Origin: Deltaproteobacteria bacterium
GTDB lineage: Bacteria > Desulfobacterota > Desulfarculia > Adiutricales > Adiutricaceae
Length of the DNA stretch: 41,831 bases
NCBI GenBank assembly: GCA_031264185.1
Contig: JAISEL010000016.1
Location: 1 to 41,831, forward strand
Direction of reading: 5' to 3'
Shown here: positions 1 through 7,195 of the stretch, piece by piece
Layout of the letters: every line of letters begins with the position of its first letter
Numbering within the stretch: the first letter of the stretch is position 1
The notes under the pieces: model-generated
What the model was told of the DNA's origin: nothing
What the model saw: the letters and a program-made list of their open reading frames with translations, nothing else
Database searches by the model: none
Program-made: the position numbers and the translations under genes

Positions 1-219
1 TTATTGAGTTTTGTTGAACATAAATATAAAAACCAAGCTGACCGGATAAATCATACTGACGGTCTAAGTATGGAAATGACGGACTGGCGGTTTAATTTAA
101 GACCTTCCAATACTGAATCTCTTTTGCGGTTGAACTTAGAAACCAGGGGATTGAAATCAGATGTCCAAAAATATGTTTCAGAAATTGAGGAAATAATTTT
201 TCAAAACAAAATAAATTGA
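1..219 (+). CDS. Phosphomannomutase/phosphoglucomutase, C-terminal fragment (cut by window edge)
   Basis: Only the last 72 codons are inside the window; the frame is open from base 1, so the gene continues to the left. The visible part matches the C-terminal phosphate-binding domain of ManB/CpsG-type phosphohexomutases. It has the run DGLSMEMTDWRFNLRPSNTE, whose RPSNTE loop contacts the substrate phosphate, followed by LLRLNLETRG. In the family this enzyme interconverts mannose-6-phosphate and mannose-1-phosphate, the step before GDP-mannose. The next gene on the same strand encodes a GDP-mannose 3,5-epimerase, which supports the mannose reading over glucose. The fragment is too short to separate PMM from PGM by sequence alone. 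Confidence 0.8.
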   Translation, partial: LLSFVEHKYKNQADRINHTDGLSMEMTDWRFNLRPSNTESLLRLNLETRGLKSDVQKYVSEIEEIIFQNKIN

Positions 220-492
220 AATTTTTTCATTTCTGTTTCTTTTAATTTAACAAAATTTTAATATTTAGTGTTATATATATTAAATTTTTTGACTAATATC
301 AAAAAAAGGTAACCTAAAGCGACGGATTAAAATGCTCAATTGAGAGGTAAAATTTTGTATTTTACTTAAAATTATAGTATAATTTTATATATTTTATGAG
401 CTAATATTATATAAAATATTAGTCTTTTTTAACATAATTTTATTATTTATATTTTAATTTTCTTACTAACTTAACTAATTAGGATCTGAATT
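220..492. other. AT-rich intergenic gap before the epimerase gene
   Basis: No coding region is visible between the mutase stop and the epimerase start. The stretch is extremely AT-rich. A TATAAT at 378-383 could be a -10 box, but the matching -35 position (355-360, TTGTAT) is poor, and TATAAT is expected by chance in DNA of this composition. An AGGA eight bases before the ATG at 493 is a plausible ribosome binding site for the epimerase. Confidence 0.4.
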
Positions 493-1458
493 ATGAAAAC
501 AGCTTTAGTTTGCGGCGCCGGCGGCTTTATTGGCAGCCATATGGTTAACCAGTTAAAAAAAGAGGGCTTTTGGGTGCGAGGGGTTGATCTGCACTATCCC
601 CATTTTGGTCCGACTACGGCTGATGATTTCATAATCGGCGATCTCCGCGATTTTTCTGTCTGTCTCCAGTCAGTGGACCGCCACTTTGATGAGATTTACC
701 AGTTCGCAGCTGATATGGGCGGAGCCGGTTTTGTTTTCACCGGTGAAAATGACGCTGATATCATGCACAATTCAGCCACAATTAACCTCAATATGCTGGA
801 AGCGTCCTGGAGACGGAACAATAGAAGAATTTTTTATTCTTCTTCCGCCTGTATGTACCCCGAATATAATCAGGTCGATCCCAACAACCCTAACTGCGCA
901 GAGGACAGTGCCTACCCAGCTGCTCCCGACAGTGAGTACGGTTGGGAAAAACTGTTCAGCGAGAGGCTCTATCTGGCCTATCTGCGCAACAAGGACATGG
1001 ATGTCCATATTGCCAGATTCCATAACATCTTCGGACCGGAAGGCGAATGGACCGGCGGACGTGAAAAATCCCCGGCCGCTATTTGCCGCAAGGTGGCGAT
1101 GGCTAAAAGCGGGGACACTATTGAGGTCTGGGGTGACGGCAACCAGACCAGGTCTTTTTTGTATATTGATGAATGTGTTGAGGGTGTCAACCGGCTTTTA
1201 AAAGCTGATTGGCACGGACCCGTTAATATTGGTTCTGATGAAATGGTTACGATTAATCAGTTGGTTGACATTGTGGCCGGTATTGCCGGCAAACAGATAA
1301 ATAAACATCATATTCCAGGGCCGCTAGGGGTCCGCGGCCGTAACTCAGACAATAACCTGATCCAGCAAAAGCTTGGCTGGAGGCCCACCCAAACGTTGCG
1401 TTCCGGCTTGGAAAAAACTTACGTGTGGATAGAGGAGCAGGTTAAAAAGATTTCGTGA
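493..1458 (+). CDS. GDP-mannose 3,5-epimerase
   Basis: This 321-residue extended short-chain dehydrogenase/reductase has an N-terminal NAD-binding GxxGxxG (GAGGFIG, residues 8-14). It follows the plant GME pattern closely: YQFAADMGGAGF near residue 69, SSSACMYPE with Cys120, YGWEK with Tyr149 and Lys153, NIFGPEGEWTGGREKSPAA with Lys192, then WGDGNQTRSF, NIGSDEMV, HHIPGPLGVRGRNSDN and KLGW. Cys120 and Lys192 match the acid/base pair of plant GME, and Tyr149/Lys153 the SDR catalytic pair. The family converts GDP-D-mannose to GDP-L-galactose (and GDP-L-gulose) in the cytosol. It sits after a phosphomannomutase and converges with glycosyltransferase genes, so it probably supplies an L-hexose donor for a surface glycan. 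A related NDP-sugar epimerase specificity is the main alternative. Confidence 0.85.
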   Translation: MKTALVCGAGGFIGSHMVNQLKKEGFWVRGVDLHYPHFGPTTADDFIIGDLRDFSVCLQSVDRHFDEIYQFAADMGGAGFVFTGENDADIMHNSATINLNMLEASWRRNNRRIFYSSSACMYPEYNQVDPNNPNCAEDSAYPAAPDSEYGWEKLFSERLYLAYLRNKDMDVHIARFHNIFGPEGEWTGGREKSPAAICRKVAMAKSGDTIEVWGDGNQTRSFLYIDECVEGVNRLLKADWHGPVNIGSDEMVTINQLVDIVAGIAGKQINKHHIPGPLGVRGRNSDNNLIQQKLGWRPTQTLRSGLEKTYVWIEEQVKKIS

Positions 1459-1883
1459 GACATTGTTGGGTATTTATTCAGATAAAAACAAATAATTCCT
1501 AAAGACATCTTACATAAATGGAGTTACAACCATCATATTTTTATAAAACAACACATTACTTTAATTAGACAGCAATACAGTCCAATTTTATACAATAATT
1601 TTAATATTTGTTCTATTATTAGTAGTAATAAATGGACTTATAATTTTATTTTACGAAATTATCAGCATTACTAGTGTCGCAAAAGAGTCAAAGCGGAAAA
1701 TAAAAAATTATTACATCTGTTTATTTGAGATACCATCAATAGTTAATTTATATATTCCACAAAAAGCGATGTAATAATAATCTATATTTTAATGTGAAAA
1801 CTGATTAAATTATAATTTTATAAAATTAAAGTGTTTTAAAAAATTTATAAATATTTACCATCAATTTTATGACTATAAAGTTA
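1459..1883. other. AT-rich gap between convergent genes
   Basis: This 425-base stretch separates the 3' ends of the + strand epimerase and the - strand flippase. It is strongly AT-rich with stop codons in all frames. I see no gene, no convincing hairpin with a T-tract for either side, and no repeat. Its composition continues into the flippase gene. Confidence 0.5.
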
Positions 1884-3125
1884 TTAAATTGAATTTATAA
1901 ACTTATGTTTTGCCAATATAAAATTTAATCCTACAATTAACTGAATCGCACAAACAATACTTAAACAAAAAATTTGCACTAAATTTACACCATTTAATCC
2001 ATAAAAATATATAAAATAATTGATAAAACATACACATACACTAAAAGCAATGATATGAGATATTAAAATAACAAATAATTTCCGAAAAATCGTAAGAATA
2101 GTGACTAAATAGACATCTATAGCTACTAAAGAGGAAGCAATCATTGCTCCTTTTAATAGATAAGCGTGCTTTGCTATTTCTTTATTAAAAAGCCGAATAA
2201 GAATCAAGTCTCCAAATATATTAGCTAAAACATACAAAATCACACAGCAAAATATAATCATAAAAAAAATAAATAAAAATAATTTTCTAAATTGATTATA
2301 TTTTTTACTAATAAAATAATTAGCTAAGATATTAATTACAGGTGCAAATATAAAATATGAGAATACTTGAATCGCAAAAGCGGGCATCGTAACAGAATTA
2401 AATATTCCTAACGAATCAGTGCCTTCCATCAATTCAAGAGCATTTTTTGGCAGAGATAGTAAACAGGCAACTAAAATTCCTTGAAGAGCGATAGGAAAGC
2501 AAACTTTAAGCAACTGACATATCTTGTTAAAATTAAAATTAAGGTTAAATCGAGAAAGATATCTTGATTTTTTAATATCATAAAATAGAGAAAAAACTAA
2601 TGTAGAAAATGAAAAACCTAATATAGAAAAAAAAAGCCCAAATGATTGAAATATAACACTAAATGTTAAAAGAATAATAATTCCTCTGAAACCTAAAGAA
2701 AGTCCAGCATAATCTAATTTCCCATATTTTTGTTCTATACCATTAAGAACATCAATAAAAGATTCAAATCCTATAAAAAGCATAAAAGTCATAACTATTC
2801 CACGTTGATACCAAGTATCTACAAAGAATAGAGTATAACAAAAACATAGAAAAAGCGATATAATAACCGTAACAATTCTTGATGAAACATATATTCCATC
2901 AGAATATTCACTCTTTAAGTCAGAAACTTGATAGTTACGTATACTAAATGTCGCAAATACTTTAAAAATATTAGTAATGCTAATGGCAAGAGCTAAATTG
3001 CCAGCATCACTATATCCATTAGCCAGTTTAACAACAAGTATAGTTAAAATCCAAAGAGATAATAAATATACAATTGACCCACCAGAATTAAATAAAAAAG
3101 ACCTTAAAATGCTAATATTTTTCAT
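1884..3125 (-). CDS. Wzx-like polysaccharide flippase (PST/MOP superfamily membrane protein)
   Basis: This 413-residue protein is almost entirely hydrophobic, with about 12 candidate membrane segments separated by short basic loops such as DIKKSRYLSR and FISKKYNQFRK. That size and layout suit the oligosaccharide flippases that move undecaprenyl-linked glycans across the inner membrane. The ATG overlaps the stop of the upstream GT2 gene by four bases (ATGA), so the two are probably co-translated. The gene is far more AT-rich than the division genes and uses many Ile, Phe, Asn and Lys codons, which suggests recent horizontal acquisition. It is the last gene of the autotransporter/oligosaccharyltransferase run and would flip the lipid-linked glycan before transfer. 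The exact family (Wzx versus another MOP exporter) rests on topology and context, because no diagnostic motif is visible. Confidence 0.75.
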   Translation of the reverse strand: MKNISILRSFLFNSGGSIVYLLSLWILTILVVKLANGYSDAGNLALAISITNIFKVFATFSIRNYQVSDLKSEYSDGIYVSSRIVTVIISLFLCFCYTLFFVDTWYQRGIVMTFMLFIGFESFIDVLNGIEQKYGKLDYAGLSLGFRGIIILLTFSVIFQSFGLFFSILGFSFSTLVFSLFYDIKKSRYLSRFNLNFNFNKICQLLKVCFPIALQGILVACLLSLPKNALELMEGTDSLGIFNSVTMPAFAIQVFSYFIFAPVINILANYFISKKYNQFRKLFLFIFFMIIFCCVILYVLANIFGDLILIRLFNKEIAKHAYLLKGAMIASSLVAIDVYLVTILTIFRKLFVILISHIIAFSVCVCFINYFIYFYGLNGVNLVQIFCLSIVCAIQLIVGLNFILAKHKFINSI

Positions 3126-3931
3126 TCATGTGTTTTTTTATCTAATTCAGGAGACAATTTAGATCTAGATGCCAATAAATAACCAAAAAAAGCCATCATA
3201 CATTTACCTAGAACTGTAAATATCGGAAAAAAAACTTTATGGTTTTTTAAAGCTATATAATCATATTTGATACACTTTAAGTTATTCCTAATACCGCTGT
3301 TACTTTCCCCGCCAGCTATAAAAATAGTTACGGGGACAGGCACTGATTTTATGGTAAAATCAGGGTCAGTAAAGAGAGAAAGCTGAAAATTATAGTCGTA
3401 GGAGCGCTTAAAAGATTCCTCCGCCAAAGTATATTTTGCTAATGATTTGCTTGAGACTAAAAAAGTTTCAGTAGCGCACATCCAGCCCCATCTCCAGGGC
3501 AATTGTTTGCCACTCCATCGTCTTGTTACCTGCCCGTTTTTTTGAAAAATATATCCGGCGGCAACTCCGTTGCATCCACTGTCTATTATTTCTTCAGCCA
3601 GAAATTTCAGTGAATTTTCGGAAACAAAGACATTTGAAAATTGAATAAAATAGTCACCCTTAAGTATCGCAGCAGCCTTATTGTAAGCATGAGAAGCGTT
3701 CCTGTCCTCTTCCGACTTCCAAACGAACCCGTACCCTTTTTGTTTGTATTTCTCCTCATACTGTTTCAGCAGATCAGCAGAACCGTCCGTTGAAGCTCCA
3801 TCCATTATAATATGCTCAACATAAGGATAGTTCTGTTCAAGAACAGAATTCATTACTAATTTAAGCATTTTTTTGTCATTTTTGAACACAGAAAGAATAC
3901 TTATCAGAGGATAATTCATGATTATAACCAT
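3122..3931 (-). CDS. GT2 family glycosyltransferase
   Basis: The 269-residue product begins with a GT-A fold: PLISILSVFKND, the nucleotide-binding DGASTDGS at residues 44-51, and a WKSEEDRNASHAYNKAAAILKGDY segment. The last resembles the SE.D.G.YDAMNKG.....GDY region of WcaE-like GT2 enzymes. Where relatives carry the metal-binding D-x-D or DD, this protein has QFSNVF (residues 97-102), so the usual acidic pair is missing. The acceptor-side RSYDYNFQLSLF motif is present. Two starts are possible, ATG 3931 and ATG 3919; the second leaves GAGATGG about nine bases upstream and gives MNYPLISIL, which is my preference. The gene overlaps the flippase start by four bases. Its likely role is to add a sugar to a lipid-linked glycan, with donor and linkage unknown. 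Confidence 0.75.
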   Translation of the reverse strand: MVIIMNYPLISILSVFKNDKKMLKLVMNSVLEQNYPYVEHIIMDGASTDGSADLLKQYEEKYKQKGYGFVWKSEEDRNASHAYNKAAAILKGDYFIQFSNVFVSENSLKFLAEEIIDSGCNGVAAGYIFQKNGQVTRRWSGKQLPWRWGWMCATETFLVSSKSLAKYTLAEESFKRSYDYNFQLSLFTDPDFTIKSVPVPVTIFIAGGESNSGIRNNLKCIKYDYIALKNHKVFFPIFTVLGKCMMAFFGYLLASRSKLSPELDKKTHE

Positions 3932-3970
3932 CTCAACAAAAAGAACAAAGCCATTCAGTATGAGTTAACC

Positions 3971-4939
3971 CTAAATTTTATTTTGAAGCGGAGAAATTGG
4001 AACAGAATATATGTCGTTATTTAAAAAAGCCAATAGAAACTGTAAACCCAAAATAATCGGCAAGGCTGCCAACATAACTGTTCCGCTAGGAGTGGCGGAA
4101 ACCTGGCCGGCATTTTCGATCCATGTACTTAAACCAAATATAAATCCAAATAAAAATAAAATCAACCCTAGCACAAGTTCAAAACTACCTGAGGTAACAT
4201 CACGAAGAAAATAATTATAAAATATTCTTTTACACGTATTTTTAAGATGACCAGAAATAAAAGAGAATAATTCGCATGAAATTTTTAAATTACTAACCTC
4301 ATCTCTATAAATCGCTTTCATTGGAATATCCGTAACAACGGCTTTTAAAAGATTAAGGCGAAAAAGCATATCTGACTCAAAAAAATACCTTTTTGCTATT
4401 TTGTCCATCGGCAAAAGAGCAGCAACTTTTCCGCATATGGCTAAATAGCCGTTAGTCGGATCAAAGATGTTCCAATACCCGCTGGAAAGTTTGTTTACAA
4501 AAGAAATAAGGCCATTGCCGACCAAGCGGAATACAGGCATCTGAACGACATCTGATGGATTATGAAATCTATTCCCCTTGGTGTAGTCAGCCTGGCCGGA
4601 AACGATAGGTTTAGTAAAAAAAGGGGCCAGCTCCGGGTCCATTTGGCCGTCACCGTCAATTTTCACCAAAATATCGGCCCCATCTTCCAGAGCTTGTCTG
4701 AAGCCGGTCATAACCGCTCCGCCAACTCCCAGATTAGTTGGAGTCTTTAATACCACTAGCCGAGGGTCCGAACAATTATCTTTAGCCAACTGGCCGCTTA
4801 GTTCAGGACAACAATCATCGACTACATAAATCTTCCAAAAAAGAGGTCCCATCCTCTCAAGTAAAGATAAAATATGTTTTTTTACCTTGTAACAAGGGAT
4901 AATTGCCGCCACTTTTTGGTGTTCAGGAAGATCATTCAA
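3971..4939 (-). CDS. GT2 glycosyltransferase of the polyprenyl-phosphate (DPM1/GtrB-like) type
   Basis: The start is placed at TTG 4939. This TTG shares the TTGA overlap with the upstream oligosaccharyltransferase stop and has GGGAGG seven bases before it; a longer reading from TTG 4954 lacks that support. The 322-residue product has VAAIIPCYK, the nucleotide-binding VDDCCP (residues 40-45), NLGVGGAVMTGFRQAL and the metal-binding DGDGQM (95-100), all typical of the dolichol-phosphate-mannose synthase branch of GT2. FDPTNGY and the RYFFESDML region follow, then two hydrophobic segments near the C terminus. Family members attach a sugar to polyprenyl phosphate at the cytosolic membrane face or extend a lipid-linked glycan. 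Translational coupling to the transferase gene suggests it builds or decorates the same donor. Confidence 0.8.
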   Translation of the reverse strand: MNDLPEHQKVAAIIPCYKVKKHILSLLERMGPLFWKIYVVDDCCPELSGQLAKDNCSDPRLVVLKTPTNLGVGGAVMTGFRQALEDGADILVKIDGDGQMDPELAPFFTKPIVSGQADYTKGNRFHNPSDVVQMPVFRLVGNGLISFVNKLSSGYWNIFDPTNGYLAICGKVAALLPMDKIAKRYFFESDMLFRLNLLKAVVTDIPMKAIYRDEVSNLKISCELFSFISGHLKNTCKRIFYNYFLRDVTSGSFELVLGLILFLFGFIFGLSTWIENAGQVSATPSGTVMLAALPIILGLQFLLAFLNNDIYSVPISPLQNKI

Positions 4940-7131
4940 GGCAAAACCTCCCAAATGCCGCCAGCTTGATAATTTACTTTAACCAGTTTGAAATTAGGCA
5001 ATTCCGGTCCGCCTGGAAGCAGAAGATAAAGCGGCAAAGAAACAAGGCCAAATTGATCAACAATAAAAGTTGTGCTGTAAGCTGAGTTATAAACAATATA
5101 TGGGCCTGGAAGGTTCAAAACAGTCCAAGGAGGACCACTGATAGGGGTCACTGCCGCATCTATCGCGCTGCCGATACTGGTTTGACCGCGATTTATCACG
5201 CTTTGAGCTAAAGTCACATTTCCGGTTTCTTTATTGTGCTGAAACTCATTGCGGCTAATCTCACTGAAATGCATGCGAACCAAGTTACTATCGGCCGGTC
5301 TTGAGTTCCCCATGGCTATCCACCAAGCGGAAATACCAAAAATATCTTTAGGGAAAAAGACAAAAACTCTGCCTTCAGGGAAAAGCCAAGTATGACCACC
5401 GGGAAGACGGGCCAAATCAGCCTCAAGGTTGCCTGAATAAGTTGCTCCTGGCCGAAGGCTGCCATTGGGTTCTAGCGCCAGGAAAAACCTCTCCAGTACA
5501 GCATAAGCCTGCTCCTTGCCCCAGATTTTTTCTAAAGGTTCCAGACCATTTAATCCTCGGCGGGAAAAGAACCTCATCCATCTGGCAGCAGCTACCCGGT
5601 CAAGCATCAACCACGGACGAGCGGCGGCATAGGTCGTATCCGGATTCTGGGAACCGCCGTCAAAAAAAGCCGACTGCCCGGACCTGGCCATAATAAAGTA
5701 CCCGTCATCCCACCAATTGCAGAATGAAGCTCCTTTGATTCCCGATTCCCTGAAAGGGGAAAAGAGTTCATCATGAAGCTTGTTCCATCGAAGCGGGAAA
5801 GAGTGGTGTCCTGTCCACCAGGCACAGCTCAGGATAACTACGATTATCGCCGGAACAGCCAGTATTGATAACCGAGGAACTTTAGCCCAAAATGTGCTCA
5901 GGCTAAAGGTATCAGATATGCGTCCAAAAACAGGCGGAGGAGGAACAGCAATCTTCAGCTTAGAGGTAAATTTGACGAATTTATCGGAAATAAAATCCAA
6001 AGTTTTCGGGAGCAAGGCCACAGATATGGCCAGAGAGAAGCAGCCTATGTGAATCAGCCTTTGGGAGCTCAGTCCGGCAAACAGGAAACACAATCCCAGA
6101 ACCAAAGGCATTCTAAATTTAGGGTGGGCAAAAAAAGCGCCTGCCGCCGAAATAAGGATGATAACTCCTGATACCTTAAATCCGCCTATACGGGCTACCA
6201 AGTCAGGAAAACTGATTGGAGCTAACTCCTGTATTGAAGTGAAAAAAAAGTGCCTTTCAACACCAAAGACCATGGCTCCTTTAGATCTGATTTCCAGAGC
6301 CAGGGAAGTAGGGAACGGTACATACTGCTCAGGCAAAAAAACAATTAAGGCAAACCAAATAACAGCTATGGTTACCAAGGCCGGAAAAGCCTTATACCGC
6401 CAGAGCGGTTTCCAGGGAGTCGCAAACATAAGCCAGTAGCCTAAAGTTATGACGCCTCCAAGAAAAATTCCTGAATTCCAAAACCAAACTAAAAATATAA
6501 AGGCTATGAATGCCAGCCCAAAATCTTTCAACCGGGTTTTAAAACTGCGGCTTAAATCAGCAGCCAGAGTTAGAGCAAAAATCTCCAGCTGCCAAAAAAA
6601 TACTATAGCCGGGTCTGTATCGAACCAGACAGGGCCGGTCCGCTGGACCCAGGGCGGCATAATGGAAAGAATAATGCAGGCTAGAATGGATAATGAGAAA
6701 CTGGCCTCTAGCCTTATGAACCAGGCCCTTATAAGAAGAGCAAAGCCGACAGTAAAAACAAGATTGGCATAAAAGACCGTATTCTCCATGGAGGCTTGGG
6801 TAATAAACCTGAGAATCACGGCCAGTACGGACAGGGCAGGAGTAGAGAGAGACAATCCCTCAGAAACCGCTTTGGAAGCCTGGCTCAGAAAAAAATACCC
6901 GTCCGCTCCGACAATCATCGGAGTGCCGGAATCAGCATAGTGCCAATTAGCCGGCCAGGTAAACCAAGGGTTCCCCTGAAGAACCACCGGAACGCAGATC
7001 GAAAAAGCGACCGCTAATAATGAAACCAGAACGCATAGGGAAGAGCGGCCTATCTCAGGCCAGTAAGGCCGGATCTTTCTGGATAGTCTGAGCAGAATAT
7101 CAGCCGCCATGCGGGCTTTTACAGATGTCAT
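4936..7131 (-). CDS. STT3/PglB-family oligosaccharyltransferase
   Basis: The 731-residue product has about 12-13 hydrophobic segments and then a soluble C-terminal domain, the size of bacterial PglB (about 713). STT3 landmarks appear in order: first-loop GADGYFF with Asp77; RTGPVWFDTD with Asp171 and Asp173; the external-loop motif SIQE with Glu302; SSQR with Arg358; and the signature WWDDG at 473-477 (WWDYG in PglB). It then continues SAFFDGG like the DVKTLVDGG segment of PglB. The family transfers a glycan from a polyprenyl-pyrophosphate carrier to Asn in N-X-S/T on the periplasmic side. By hand alignment Arg314 sits where C. lari PglB has Arg331, the residue that favours an acidic -2 position. 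The gene follows the autotransporter by 64 bases, with a terminator-like hairpin between. The start is uncertain, since the ribosome binding site is weak and Met8 is an alternative. Confidence 0.9.
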   Translation of the reverse strand: MTSVKARMAADILLRLSRKIRPYWPEIGRSSLCVLVSLLAVAFSICVPVVLQGNPWFTWPANWHYADSGTPMIVGADGYFFLSQASKAVSEGLSLSTPALSVLAVILRFITQASMENTVFYANLVFTVGFALLIRAWFIRLEASFSLSILACIILSIMPPWVQRTGPVWFDTDPAIVFFWQLEIFALTLAADLSRSFKTRLKDFGLAFIAFIFLVWFWNSGIFLGGVITLGYWLMFATPWKPLWRYKAFPALVTIAVIWFALIVFLPEQYVPFPTSLALEIRSKGAMVFGVERHFFFTSIQELAPISFPDLVARIGGFKVSGVIILISAAGAFFAHPKFRMPLVLGLCFLFAGLSSQRLIHIGCFSLAISVALLPKTLDFISDKFVKFTSKLKIAVPPPPVFGRISDTFSLSTFWAKVPRLSILAVPAIIVVILSCAWWTGHHSFPLRWNKLHDELFSPFRESGIKGASFCNWWDDGYFIMARSGQSAFFDGGSQNPDTTYAAARPWLMLDRVAAARWMRFFSRRGLNGLEPLEKIWGKEQAYAVLERFFLALEPNGSLRPGATYSGNLEADLARLPGGHTWLFPEGRVFVFFPKDIFGISAWWIAMGNSRPADSNLVRMHFSEISRNEFQHNKETGNVTLAQSVINRGQTSIGSAIDAAVTPISGPPWTVLNLPGPYIVYNSAYSTTFIVDQFGLVSLPLYLLLPGGPELPNFKLVKVNYQAGGIWEVLP

Positions 7132-7147
7132 GTCCCTGTCAAAAATA

Positions 7148-7173
7148 ACGGAGGGGATATATATCCCCTCCGT
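7148..7173 (-). terminator. Intrinsic terminator or attenuator between autotransporter and oligosaccharyltransferase
   Basis: A perfect 26-base inverted repeat has arms ACGGAGGGG and CCCCTCCGT around ATATATAT. On the transcribed strand it is followed at once by TATTTTT. It lies 22 bases after the autotransporter stop and 16 bases before the transferase ATG. The form is that of a rho-independent terminator. Because the downstream genes have no other clear promoter, partial read-through would give much more acceptor than transferase. Confidence 0.75.
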
Positions 7174-7195
7174 CTAGGTTATGGAAAGATTAGGA

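Noticed and set aside
355-383. TATAAT-containing promoter before the epimerase gene
   Set aside because: The -35 match is only about three of six, and TATAAT is expected by chance in this extremely AT-rich DNA.
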